The position numbers were made by a program, and so were the translations under genes. Below the pieces are notes generated by a model, which saw only the letters and a list, made by a program, of their open reading frames with translations, had not been told where the DNA came from and ran no database searches. Shown piece by piece: positions 44,501 to 49,697 of a DNA stretch of 64,000 bases. The first letter of the stretch is position 1. The number at the start of each line of letters is the position of its first letter. Origin of the DNA: Gonatopus flavifemur (lineage: Eukaryota > Arthropoda > Insecta > Hymenoptera > Dryinidae); the NCBI GenBank assembly GCA_018340375.1, contig JAFFJZ010000013.1, positions 3,326,501-3,390,500 of the forward strand, in the 5' to 3' direction.

Positions 44501-45765
44501 GCGAAATTTTCCCAAAAAATACGCAATCAATACAAGTTCAAAATGTATAACATATCATTGCTGCAAACTTTGAATGTCCCAATGATTTTCGAAGACTCAA
44601 AGAGGAACGCTGGAGAAAATCAGCGGTGTGAAATGAAGTCCAACCCAAATGGTGTCGAATTTAACACCGAAGTGTCTCAATTCGACTATAAGTGGAGTGA
44701 TTTCAACACCGCAGCTCGGATTGGACTCCTTGGGAACATTTTCGGTGTCGTTTTCACTCCGTATTTTTTACAGTGAAGTTGTAAAATTTCAACCTCCAAG
44801 TGTCAACAAATTTTACGATTTCATTCTTCAACCTTCAGAGATCATTGGGATAATAAAAGTTTGTAGCAATGCGCAATTTCAGATGTTATTCATTAGCATT
44901 AATTCGGAATTTGTTCATGTAATTCTTGGAAAAAGAATTGAATTTTATGCTATCAAATCTCTATACAATGATGAAAAAGAAAAACAGTGATCCATATAAT
45001 TACACTAGGAGCTTTGGTATCAACACTCGATTTTTGAATTATTTGACTCTAATTTTTAGTACTTGAAATACTCTTCCATTTTTTGAACCCATCGTTTTCA
45101 ATCTCTCAGTGATGAAAAACACATCAATGAACAATTGATTGAAGAAATGGTTACGCTGGCTCAACTGTATTTTCATTCTAACAGCTTGAGTATAGAATTT
45201 GAATTTTCCCTTCGTAGCTGTTGCTTATCATAAAATTGCTTCAAAATTAAAGAATTTAGAATGAGTTCAAAAAACTTTTCATGACAAGATTTGAAACATT
45301 GCATACTTACAAAACCCTTCATAGCACAACAGTTCCTGATGTATTTATACAGAATTCTTTTGGAATTCTCATGGTTTTAAAAGCCTTTATCGTAAACTCA
45401 TTTTAAACTATTCCCCAGATAACAACATTTTGAGAACAGCATACTTTTTGAATCATGAGTCCAAAAGGGAATTCATAGAATGTCAGTGAAATATAGTTCT
45501 ATGAGATAGAGAGTTCTATACAGATTACGAGCCATGGAGCTCTCATCGGATTCTTCAAGAACTGTTCTGCACTGACATTTAAGGGATTCTTTTTTTACTA
45601 TCCGGGTTGTGCTGTTTCGGACATTTTCATCATTTCATAAATACACTAACCATGGCATAATTTCTGTAATTTCATAAATATACTTACTATATGACAATAT
45701 TTGGTTATAGCAATCCTTCCATTCGCATTCATGTGAAAAATCTTTAAACAGTTCTGTATCCACTA
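20269..45765 (-). CDS. candidate host gene: Myb/SANT-like protein with four repeated phase-1 exons (nine exons seen, 5' end missing)
   Basis: Nine minus-strand blocks with splice-site-like ends join in one frame: 45765-45688, 44310-44226, 43112-43006, 42925-42827, 42753-42655, 37926-37834, 31142-31026, 24670-24327 (donor uncertain) and 20514-20269. Every junction from the first through 24670 keeps phase (1, then 2, then 1 throughout). Exons 4-7 are related to each other and all multiples of three (99, 99, 93, 117 nt). Exon 8 encodes a Myb/SANT-like DNA-binding domain and exon 9 a basic, helical tail, so a chromatin or transcription role is plausible. The N-terminal region ([27 protein letters not shown]) is unknown to me. 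The introns are mostly transposons. No start codon or promoter was found; the first exon needs an upstream phase-1 donor. The alternative is two neighbouring genes, split between 31.0 and 24.7 kb. Confidence 0.6.
20573..20690. repeat. fragment of the GAGAC/GTCTC repeat family
   Basis: Repeated CTCGTCTCGT and GGTCAAGGTCTTCTCGTCTC units, akin to the ends of the element at 20798-21747. Confidence 0.5.
20798..21747. mobile_element. hAT-type non-autonomous element, about 950 bp, GAGACC-rich ends
   Basis: Ends are TAGGGCTTTACACAAGACC and the complement of TAGGCCTTCACACAAAACGA. Flanks aaaacatc and aaaaaatc differ at one of eight positions, as an 8-bp hAT-type duplication would. Subterminal arrays of GAGACCAAGACCAAGA-like units lie at both ends. 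No transposase. Confidence 0.75.
21525..21649. mobile_element. 125-bp MITE nested in the hAT-type element
   Basis: GGGACCGTCCATGAAGTACG and, inverted, GCGTTACTCAATCTACGGAC/GGTCCC form its ends. The end type resembles the GGGGCCGTCCATAAACCACG ends at 32875-34075. Confidence 0.7.
21920..22210. other. gene-free intron stretch with weak inverted repeats
   Basis: GGGAGGTGCGGTGCC and CATATCGCACCTCCCG are inverted here, and CAGGGGCGG (21925) recurs inverted at about 23083 (CCGCCCCTG), so a larger decayed element may span 21.9-23.1 kb. Confidence 0.35.
22219..22879. mobile_element. hAT-type MITE, 661 bp, with 8-bp target duplication
   Basis: CAGTGATGTGAATGACGGGT at the left and the complement of CAGTGATGTGAGCCCGTCAA at the right. 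Flanks gtaataac and gtaatgac match at 7 of 8. The interior is rich in TGACCGTCA-like subrepeats near both ends. Confidence 0.85.
22481..22624. mobile_element. 144-bp palindromic MITE with TA flanks, nested
   Basis: CACGGAAAAAAAGGAATCGT...CTTTCTTCGTG, nearly fully palindromic (CTACTCGCGTAGACGATTTT arms), flanked by TA on both sides inside the hAT-type MITE. Confidence 0.8.
22888..24326. other. intron of the Myb/SANT gene without recognised genes
   Basis: Contains a hAT-like end (CCGCCCCTG at about 23083). Otherwise I see no domain or clear repeat; the plus-strand open frame at 24059-24298 looks fortuitous. Confidence 0.4.
24327..24670 (-). CDS. Myb/SANT-like DNA-binding domain exon
   Basis: It opens after GTTTCAAG with [20 protein letters not shown], then [29 protein letters not shown] and [18 protein letters not shown]: three helices with the first conserved Trp (LWSRD), the second (KVWQMI) and the third (NRWKYL), the pattern of the trihelix-type Myb/SANT-like domain. 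Then [17 protein letters not shown]. The frame stays open to a TGA at about 24261. I place the donor at VAL|GTAGGT (24327/24326) because it gives phase 0 to the last exon, but a later weak donor or terminal use of the stop is possible. The phase-1 acceptor fits the donor of the exon at 31026. Confidence 0.7.
24786..24907. mobile_element. 122-bp palindromic MITE
   Basis: GGACCTATTTCATGGGAGCT...CCCCATGAAATAGGCCC, arms of about 37 bp including TTCCGCGTCGAGCGTTAA and its complement. Confidence 0.75.
24958..25058 (-). mobile_element. MITE of the TAGCACAGCAG family
   Basis: It reads CAGCACGCTAGTCCAGGAAG...AGAACCACTGCGCTCTG, with internal GAATTC-rich blocks inverted relative to the copy at 40355-40452. 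A third copy is at 45322-45616. Confidence 0.6.
25130..25272. mobile_element. 143-bp palindromic MITE
   Basis: GGCTATGTTTACACCGAGAG and CCTCCCGGTGTGAACGTAGC are inverted; the inner arms GGACCAAACGCAGTTTGGTA also pair. Confidence 0.75.
25273..26111. other. intron stretch without recognised genes
   Basis: Some short GAGCGTTGAGCG-type repeats at about 25700-26010. Nothing else seen. Confidence 0.4.
26112..26631. mobile_element. TIR element containing a near-perfect 97-bp-arm palindrome
   Basis: Ends TAGAGACCCTCTGAACAGAG and CTGTACCTAGAGGGTCTCTA are inverted. The core 26181-26277 / 26284-26377 is an almost perfect inverted repeat (CAGCACAGAAAATGTAGGTA and complement). The right arm carries about 190 bp of extra sequence (26430-26620) with its own ACTTCCGGTTTTGCCGG-type inverted block. 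Confidence 0.8.
26675..29220. mobile_element. foldback-like element built of 177-bp modules in two opposed arrays
   Basis: Outer ends GGCCCAGAATGAAGTGGAAG (left) and the complement at the right define a 2.55-kb inverted structure. Within it a marker (CATTCCGGTACGCGGCCGT) recurs at 27035, 27212, 27389 and 27566 on plus, exactly 177 bp apart, and at 27741, 27918, 28329, 28506, 28683 and 28859 on minus, again about 177 bp apart once the inserted MITE is allowed for. Two alternating module types (GTTTTCATGGAGTTTTCGTC and GTGTTCTTGATTTTTCACG) make a 354-bp higher-order repeat. No protein with recognisable domains is encoded. Long, internally repetitive inverted arms are the hallmark of foldback elements; assignment to that class is inference. 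Confidence 0.8.
27946..28170. mobile_element. 225-bp MITE inside the foldback array, 6-bp target duplication
   Basis: Ends TCAGGGGGCATAATCTCAAA and the complement of TCAGGGGGCATAATC. ATTGGA is present on both sides (27940-27945, 28171-28176), and the uninterrupted modules elsewhere have this site once. Inner arms GCGCTGCCGTACGGTAGTAC also pair. Confidence 0.85.
29221..29430. other. short intron stretch
   Basis: Nothing recognised. Confidence 0.35.
29431..29571. mobile_element. 141-bp MITE of the CCCTGCTGAAAATGCC family
   Basis: Ends CCCTGCTGAAAATGCCAGAC and GTCCTGACATTTCTAACAGG. The interior is an ACCGGCAGA/CAAAGCCGG-rich palindrome. A related element lies at 37537-37785. Confidence 0.7.
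29572..30158. other. intron stretch without recognised genes
   Basis: Nothing recognised. Confidence 0.35.
30159..30778. mobile_element. pogo/Tigger-like non-autonomous element, 620 bp, TA flanks
   Basis: Ends CAGTAGAACCTCCTATAGCG and the complement CAGTAGAACCTCTC, each next to TA. The CAGTNGAACCTC end is characteristic of pogo-group elements. No transposase inside; further GAACCTCTCATAGC subrepeats follow the left end. Confidence 0.75.
30779..31025. other. short intron stretch downstream of cassette exon A
   Basis: It starts (on minus) with the donor GTACATATG at 31025. The frame continues open beyond the donor to a stop at 30919, so exon A could alternatively be terminal. Confidence 0.4.
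31026..31142 (-). CDS. cassette exon A (117 nt, phase 1-1)
   Basis: Acceptor TTTTTTTCAG, then [37 protein letters not shown], donor GAAG|GTACAT. The start matches the other cassettes (EDIEHVP versus RNIEHVT and RNTKSIP). It is longest at the 3' side. If the donor is not used, translation would stop at 30919 after [12 protein letters not shown]. Confidence 0.55.
31143..31912. other. intron stretch with a TTGAATTCAATTG-rich patch
   Basis: 31520-31690 is rich in AATTCAATGAAATTC-like words. No gene recognised. Confidence 0.35.
31915..32041. mobile_element. 127-bp palindromic MITE
   Basis: AGGGCGTATCCAGAAATTCA and the complement of AGCATATCCAGAAATGCACT form the ends, with AATCGACGTG / GCGTCGATCGACG inside. 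Confidence 0.7.
32042..32874. other. intron stretch without recognised genes, one weak inverted repeat
   Basis: GACACTATTTCTACGAAGGT (about 32469) and the complement near 32660-32690 pair weakly. ACCCAAATCAACGAAA at 32219 pairs with TTTCGTTGATTTGGC at 35540, possibly the far ends of one larger element. Confidence 0.35.
32875..34075. mobile_element. PIF/Harbinger-like TIR element, 1,201 bp, CTA target duplication
   Basis: Ends GGGGCCGTCCATAAACCACG and the complement of GGGGTCGTCCATAAACCACT, flanked by CTA at 32872-32874 and 34076-34078. A 3-bp duplication and G-rich ends fit PIF/Harbinger. No transposase is inside; a Harbinger relic lies at 46028-47221 but I cannot show they belong together. 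Confidence 0.75.
33297..33769. mobile_element. MITE of about 470 bp nested in the Harbinger-like element
   Basis: Ends CGCGCAGAAAAAACTCATG and the complement of CTGCGCAGGAATAAATAG. Inner arms share GTCTCGCTCAGAGTCTCACA and TATGGGAATAG/CCATACC blocks. A (TA)n run is at about 33537-33560. Confidence 0.65.
34237..35519 (-). mobile_element. complete-length mariner, 1,283 bp, identical terminal repeats
   Basis: The 36-bp ends starting CGAGGGTGGATTGATAAGTT are identical at both sides through CTGACCAAGA, flanked by TA (34235-34236, 35520-35521). Confidence 0.93.
34303..35344 (-). pseudogene. mariner transposase (mauritiana type, DD34D), one frameshift and one stop
   Basis: It starts [20 protein letters not shown] at 35344. 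HTH region with [17 protein letters not shown] and [20 protein letters not shown]. Near 34945 a frameshift breaks the frame after [12 protein letters not shown]; the next frame carries [20 protein letters not shown] (first Asp). An in-frame TAG follows at SKQ-IGPGEP (about 34830), where a Trp is usual. Then [11 protein letters not shown] (second Asp) and [13 protein letters not shown] (third Asp), ending LGGDYVEK at 34303. All three catalytic Asp remain. The identical terminal repeats suggest a relatively young copy, but the coding lesions show it is not autonomous. Confidence 0.92.
35520..35872. other. short intron stretch
   Basis: Nothing recognised except TTTCGTTGATTTGGCTCCTA near 35540, which resembles the ends of the element at 36064-36551. 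Confidence 0.35.
35873..36609. mobile_element. palindromic MITE (outer), split by a second element
   Basis: Ends TTAACGGGAAACCAGCGACC and GGGTCGCTGGTATCCCATTA. The central arms ATCGCTCTATACAGACC / GGTCTGTATAGAGCGAT pair across 35960-36030. Without the insert it would be about 240 bp. Confidence 0.8.
36064..36551. mobile_element. 488-bp TIR element with perfect 8-bp target duplication
   Basis: GGGTCGGTGCCGAATCAACG at the left and its exact complement at the right; CAGAAATC on both sides (36056-36063, 36552-36559). Subterminal CAAATCAACGAAAAA repeats. The 8-bp duplication suggests a hAT-type element without transposase. Confidence 0.9.
36610..36929. other. short intron stretch
   Basis: Nothing recognised. 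Confidence 0.35.
36930..37492. mobile_element. palindromic element, interrupted by a TA-flanked MITE
   Basis: GAATCATCCATTGGGATCTA...TATACTGGAGTG at the left pairs with the complement at 37440-37492; inner arms ACTACTACCTTCGCT and AGCGAAGGTACTAC pair, as do TCGTCAGAGAGAG and CTCTCTCTGACGA. Confidence 0.75.
36988..37259. mobile_element. 272-bp MITE with CACTGAGAAAA ends and TA flanks
   Basis: CACTGAGAAAACAGATTTCG at the left and its complement TTTTTCTCAGTG at the right, each next to TA. The interior holds several AACCAAATTTTTGTTG-like repeats. Confidence 0.8.
37537..37785. mobile_element. MITE of the CCCTGCTGAAAATGCC family, about 249 bp
   Basis: Ends CCCTGTTCAAAAGGCCCTGA and the complement CCCTGCTGAAAATGCCATAC. 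Internal GACAAAAACCGACAAAATCC repeats resemble the element at 29431-29571. Confidence 0.65.
37834..37926 (-). CDS. cassette exon B (93 nt, phase 1-1)
   Basis: Acceptor ATTTTACAG, then [20 protein letters not shown] and [10 protein letters not shown], donor GCAA|GTATGT. Closest to cassette C (same INKKQV/IDKKQV core); the flanking intron TTCAGCAAT...GATGGATTAT is also shared with C. Confidence 0.65.
37927..38208. other. intron stretch upstream of cassette B
   Basis: Nothing recognised. Confidence 0.35.
38209..38847. mobile_element. long palindromic MITE, arms about 300 bp
   Basis: AGGTATGTTTTTTTTCAAAA at the left pairs with its complement ending CATACCT at about 38844. The arms continue through CCAATAGCATTCCCAGGGTT to a centre near 38520 (GCGCGCGTGC). 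Open frames inside are by-products. Confidence 0.8.
38980..39880. repeat. diverged tandem modules of about 157 bp after a CTGT microsatellite
   Basis: A (CTGT)n tract at 39012-39040 is followed by four copies of GCGACCGCGCATATCT...CCTATTATCCGATCG...GATAGTGGTCCCATAT, starting near 39051, 39208, 39536 and 39693. Paired copies are 157 bp apart; the pairs are separated by a unit with AGCATGCCTTCCCTAT. Mobile origin likely, type unknown. Confidence 0.7.
40018..40275. mobile_element. 258-bp MITE with ACACCGAAA ends
   Basis: ACACCGAAAAAAATAAACC and the complement of ACACCGAAAGAAATAATTAG. The interior repeats AACTAATTTGG-like words. Confidence 0.65.
40355..40452 (+). mobile_element. 98-bp MITE of the TAGCACAGCAG family
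   Basis: TAGCACAGCAGTTCAAAAAG...CTGTTGTGCTGTA with GAATTCTTGAGG and TTGAATTCTCTGCGAACTC inside, matching 24958-25058 inverted. Confidence 0.65.
40453..40619. repeat. partial repeat shared (inverted) with 42490-42610
   Basis: GTACAGCACCACCACCGATC...GGTGGAATAGAGGTGGAG matches the complement of about 42530-42605. Confidence 0.6.
40620..41477. mobile_element. 858-bp TIR element with GGGGTAACACC ends
   Basis: GGGGTAACACCACTGTGACA at the left and its complement at the right (GTCACAGTGGTGTTACCCC). Flanks TTGA and TTAA could be a degraded 4-bp TTAA duplication, which would suggest a piggyBac-type element, but this is weak. No transposase inside. Confidence 0.75.
41573..42049. mobile_element. 477-bp palindromic MITE
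   Basis: CCCACCCGTAAGGAAATA pairs with the complement of CTGCCCATACGGAAAAG. Long arms rich in CTCTGAAAAAACTCTG extend inwards to about 41800/41870. Confidence 0.75.
42081..42301. mobile_element. 221-bp palindromic MITE
   Basis: CATAATGTTATCAGAAAGAT pairs with TTTCTGATAACATTATG; inner arms TAATGCG / CGCATTA and TTTCTGATGTTTTTCC-type blocks. Confidence 0.75.
42370..42610 (-). repeat. repeat related to 40453-40580
   Basis: TTTTACAGGGGAGACAACGC to GGAGAATTGATTGTTGTGCT, with several CTCCGTT/AACGGAG inverted words. It lies just downstream of cassette exon C in transcript order. Confidence 0.5.
42655..42753 (-). CDS. cassette exon C (99 nt, phase 1-1)
   Basis: Acceptor ATTTCACAG, then [19 protein letters not shown] and [13 protein letters not shown], donor GCAA|GTATGT. 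Homologous to B (INKKQV versus IDKKQV) and less so to D and A. Confidence 0.65.
42827..42925 (-). CDS. cassette exon D (99 nt, phase 1-1)
   Basis: Acceptor ATTTCACAG, then [19 protein letters not shown] and [13 protein letters not shown], donor ACAG|GTATGT. Only 73 bp of intron separates it from cassette C. Confidence 0.65.
43006..43112 (-). CDS. exon upstream of the cassettes (107 nt)
   Basis: Acceptor TATTGCAG, then [20 protein letters not shown] and [15 protein letters not shown], donor CAGCG|GTAAGC. Takes phase 2 in and gives phase 1 out, fitting both neighbours. No known domain recognised. Confidence 0.6.
43113..44225. other. intron stretch without recognised genes
   Basis: Nothing recognised; some CAAATCTGATC/CAAATCCCATTG words recur at 43330-43560. 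Confidence 0.4.
44226..44310 (-). CDS. exon (85 nt) of the candidate host gene
   Basis: Acceptor GCTTTCAG, then [20 protein letters not shown] and YIITYWK, donor AAAAG|GTTAGT. Phase 1 in, 2 out; the split Arg codon joins to NKDTDILMM in the next exon. Confidence 0.55.
44311..45321. other. intron stretch without recognised genes
   Basis: Open frames at 44435-44990 (plus) show no domain. ACACCGAAGTGTC and GACACCGAAAATG words suggest a decayed element at 44600-44780. Confidence 0.35.
45322..45616. mobile_element. larger member of the TAGCACA-ended MITE family
   Basis: TAGCACAACAGTTCCTGATG at the left and GGGTTGTGCTGTT at the right; GAATTCTTTTGGAATTCTC inside. Confidence 0.55.
45688..45765 (-). 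CDS. most 5' exon recognised of the candidate host gene (78 nt)
   Basis: Acceptor TATATATAG, then [20 protein letters not shown] and QILSY, donor ATATA|GTAAGT. Phase 1 out matches the next exon; it needs a phase-1 donor upstream that I could not find. Confidence 0.45.
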
Positions 45766-46027
45766 CTATATATACAATGAATCTCATAACGAATTCCACA
45801 ACTCATGCTATATTGATGCAAATGTTCAATTACATATCCTGTAATTAATTTTCGAGGAATGAAGCATTGATCTCAACTTGATGGATATCACTCCTTGGCT
45901 TAGAGCAATTTGAAAAATCAATAGTCGTAAATAAGAAATCAGATTAGTGTAACCGATTACATAGGTTATCTCTTTTAGCAATTCCAATGCGCCTTGATTG
46001 CTCTTCTTCAATCTCATTATGGTTTCC

Positions 46028-47221
46028 TTAGTCTATGTTTATTATGTGTTCACGCCCTTCTCGAATATACTTTCCTACTCTATTGTGGTCAAACAATAAG
46101 CATATGTTATGCAAAATACAACATGCTGTAATTGTCTGAGGTATCAAGTCTTGTCTGTTCATATCTAAGAATTTCAATCTTCGAAATCTCCCTTTCAGTA
46201 AGGCATAGCATCTCTCAATTATTTGTCGAACTGATGACATAGTTTGATTGAATTGCATTTGACGTCTGGTTAAGTTGCCTCTATCAATGAATGATGGAAT
46301 GCACCACTCTAAAATTGGATATGCTTTGTCTCCAATTATATACTGATGTTCATCGAAAAAAATTTCTCTATTGCTGGTGATATCATTGTATATAAAAGAG
46401 TTTTTGAATACTCGACAATCATGCACTGAACTAGGGAACCCAGCAAAACAATCAATAATCTTCATTTCATCATCGCAGATTGCCTGCAATGTTATAGCGT
46501 AGGTACATTTCCTATTGACATATACTTGTGGATCAACAGGAGGTGCTTTGATAGGTATGTATGCTCCATCCACAATACCAATCAAACCATTGAGACCTGT
46601 ACGATTGAAATAATGCATTTCAATTGCTGCTCGACGTTCTGGAGAAGGCCAATATATGAAATCTTCAACATGGGCGTTCAGGAAGAATATAACTCTTTTG
46701 AATATTCGAACCAAAGATGATTTGGCTAAATCAAATAACTGCCCAACAGATCTGTATATTCAATTGGATTCCCAAAAATTACCTTTAGAGAATAGAATCG
46801 ATTTCGTGAAATGAGCATTATGTTCCACTCGGTAATTCTGACCTTGGTAATGTGTACATTTATTTATTAGGCTGTTCATTCGCTACTCACCTGAATGGAT
46901 CTGGAGTCGCCAGTAGCCATATCATGGCCAGCAGTTGAGTTTCAGGATCAATGATCGGTCTTACACCTTAGATTTCTTCCAGTAAATGTTGTTCGAACAT
47001 ATTTAAAATGTGATTGAACGTCTGACGAGTCATACGGAAGTGCTTTTGAGAAGCATAATCATCTAAATTTCTCACAATATCCTCTACATAATTTTCATTC
47101 GTAGAGGAATTCTACGATGATGAAAAACAGCATTCAACACGTCAATTAATTTGTCGTCTTCGTCCGAACTATCATCAATCATGAATATTAGATGAACTAA
47201 TTGCATCACATGCTCTTCCAT
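46028..47221 (-). pseudogene. PIF/Harbinger transposase (HARBI1-like), two exons, damaged first exon
   Basis: Exon 1 (47221-46891) starts MEEHVMQLVHLIF, has a stop and frameshift near 47110, then VEDIVRNLDDYASQKHFRMT, LNMFEQHLL and AMIWLLATPDPFR with donor CAG|GTGAGT. Exon 2 (46751-46028) starts SVGQLFDLAKSSLVRIF and is open: GLIGIVDGAYIPIKAPPVDP (first Asp), IDCFAGFPSSVHDCRVFKNS, QYIIGDKAYPILEW (second Asp), SVRQIIERCYALLKGRFRRL (the Glu) and ACCILHNICLLF. This is the DDE_Tnp_4/HARBI1 pattern, complete in exon 2. HARBI-type transposases act with a Myb/SANT-like partner; none is seen beside it. It lies just upstream of the candidate host gene's first seen exon, possibly in an intron. Confidence 0.9.
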
Positions 47222-47529
47222 TCTTCACACAATATTTTTCTGGACAGGAACAATTCTATTTCTCAATATGTTTAAGATTCCATAAATGATGCAAAACTTC
47301 AATGAATTTATCAAGGACCGATATAATTATATTCAATTTTCAGAATCCTTCCATAAATGTGTAATTTTTCAGGTTACCCAGTCGTTTATTTTTTAGATTT
47401 GTTTGGGACACCGATATTGATTGCATCGTTGGTTTTTATGAATTACGGAGACTGGTGAGAACAAAACGGAACGTACTGTCTATAACCTTACTATATCTAG
47501 ATTTTCATATATTACTAGAATGAAATAAC

Positions 47530-47890
47530 ACTAGCGCGGGAGACCCTATTCTTCGAGTAACGATACCCGGCAATCAGTTCAATCTAAGGGAACGCACCCC
47601 AGCAAGCATTCTTCCGAGATCTGACACCAGAAAAAAGTCGCTGGGGCTAAATCTAGAGGATACGATGGGTGGGTAAGCAATTCTAAGCCCAATTCATTCA
47701 ATTTTGCCATCGTTTTCATCGATTTGTGACACGGTGCATTGTCTTGGTGAGACAACACTTTTTTCTGACGCAAATAGGGCCATTTCTCTGCGATCCCAGC
47801 CTTCAATCGATCCAAAAGTGCACAGTAATAATCGCTGTTGATGGTGATTCCTTTTTGGAAAATGAAATGTATGGCCCGACTGAATGTTCA
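47530..47890 (-). pseudogene. mariner transposase fragment
   Basis: Reads GITINSDYYCALLDRLKAG, EKWPYLRQKKVLSHQDNAPC (second Asp) and LELLTHPSYPLDLAP, where the expected SPD is PLD and the last Asp is lost (PATFF). C-terminal and N-terminal parts are missing. Relic of a DD34D mariner. Confidence 0.8.
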
Positions 47891-48153
47891 ACATAACATT
47901 CAGAGAAAACAAAAACAATTCTTCCTTTGAATGTTTTCTTCGATGAATGTTGACTCCGATGGTGTTTTTATGAAATTCCCTTGATGTTTATGTTCGAATG
48001 AAAGTGTTCTATGTATTCTCTAATCTTGTTAATTCTCATTTTGTGAACAAACAATCAGTAAAACCAGGCCAGTAGAGAATTGATACTCGCGTTAGTGCGT
48101 GTGAAAATTCTTATGACTTCTAACTTTAATTTTTTCAGTGTTTCATTCATCAC

Positions 48154-49236
48154 AATGCCTCGAAATTATACTCCTAATAAGATCGTCGATATTTTGATGA
48201 TTCTGGGTGAATCTCGACGTAATTTTAGACAGGCCAGTGTGTTGTATGCACGGAGATATCCTACGAGGATTCATCCCAACCCTGCGGTAATTAGAAAGAT
48301 AGAAGACGCTGCTAGAGGACGGGTAATCAAACACAGAAAGAACCACATCAATTCGAATGATGATGATCCAAGAGTCGCTACAGTTTTGCTTGCAATAGCC
48401 TTGAATCTCCATGACAGCAGTCGAAACATGCAACGCCTCACTGGTACCCCACGAAATACGGCGCACCAAATATCACGATTCCGAAAGTTCCGTCCATATC
48501 ATATCACTTCATGTCATGAATTGGAACCCAATGATCTCGAACGGCGTGGCGGATGTACCTCTACAGATGGGCTCCATCTAGAATCGAAGGGAATCCTGAA
48601 TATTTCAACAATGTCATGTTCAGCGACTGAAGTACATCCCACATTACTGGCTTGCTGAATCGTCACAATTGTCATTACTGGGCCGAAAAAAATCCTCATT
48701 GGTATCGTCACAATAATCATCAGCATCGTTGGAGCGTCACTGTTTGGTGTGGGATGCTGAATGGACATTTATTCGGACCCCATTCCTTTGAGGGCAATGT
48801 GAGCCAAGTCAACTACTTCAATTTATTACAAAATGGAGTGCCCTTAATGCTAGAAGTTGAAGTTGATTTGCAAACAAGGTTGAGGATGATGATACAACAG
48901 GACGGTGCTCCCCTTCATTACAGCGGTCTTGTACGACAGTTTTAGGACAAGGAATATCACAATTGTTGGATTGGGAGAGGTAGTGGATTTCAGATGTGGC
49001 CTCCTAGATCACCGAACTTGACTGCGCTGGATTTCTTCTTATGGGGATTTGTGAAGAACAAAGTGTATGAACAAGAACCAACCACGGGAAAAGACTTCAT
49101 GGGACGTATTCGGAACACGTGTGCCAACATTCCAAGGAATATCTTGTTAGCTACGGTGAGTGATTTCGAGCGAAGACGTAATTCATGTTTGCAGGAATCA
49201 GGCGCACATTTTGAACACTTGGAAACTGCCCGATGA
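48154..49236 (+). pseudogene. DD41D-type mariner transposase, frameshift and two stops
   Basis: It starts MPRNYTPNKIVDILMILGES at 48154, then RRNFRQASVLYARRYPTRIH and TGTPRNTAHQISRFRKFRPY. A frameshift near 48548 leads to NPEYFNNVMFSD-STSHITG, with a stop (TGA) directly after the first catalytic Asp. Then HNCHYWAEKNPHWYRHNN, VWCGMLNGHLFGPHSFEG, IQQDGAPLHYSG (second Asp), a TAG at 48942, CWIGRGSGFQMWPPRSPNL and TALDFFLWGF (third Asp; 42 residues apart, counting the stop), ending SGAHFEHLETAR. The shared 3' end GGGACACCCTG|TA lies at 49697. Related to 7863-8790 and 63263-64000. Confidence 0.88.
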
Positions 49237-49697
49237 CGTTTCAAAAAGCTTCGATATTAATATTTCATATCACTTTACGGTGAATTCAATAAATCGAATA
49301 TTCTGAAATCTGTCAATTTCGGATTTCTAGTTCGCTTATTCTCAATATTGATTCATCCCCGCTAGTTTGTGAGGGGAACACACTCTCCCTGTCACATCTC
49401 GCTAGGGGGGTTCACTGTTAGCCATATTTCCGAAAGTGCAATCGAGAAAAAAAATGGTTCAAGTGAAATTTTTGAGTTTTTTCATGTAGAATATGATTTC
49501 ACTGAAAAATCAAGGAGGTTCCACATAAAAAAATGTTGTTATCTCTCCAATGACCCTGGAAACTGATTTCAAGATCAAATCTGTCATCACCTCGAACGTT
49601 CCCCCTTTGAACCAAACACCTTTCACTTGAAACATTCTCTCCTTCACTCACTCCTTTTCGAGATGTTCGCGTGTATCTCCTCATTTGGGACACCCTG
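49237..49697 (+). mobile_element. 3' region and right end of the DD41D mariner
   Basis: Ends GGGACACCCTG next to TA, with CACCTCGAACGTTCCCCCTT-type blocks related to the 3' regions at 9105-9545 and 62808-63200. Confidence 0.6.

Noticed and set aside
44435..44990. Two overlapping plus-strand open frames of 113 codons
   Set aside because: Overlapping frames without domains, in a region with decayed repeat words; they lie antisense inside an intron.
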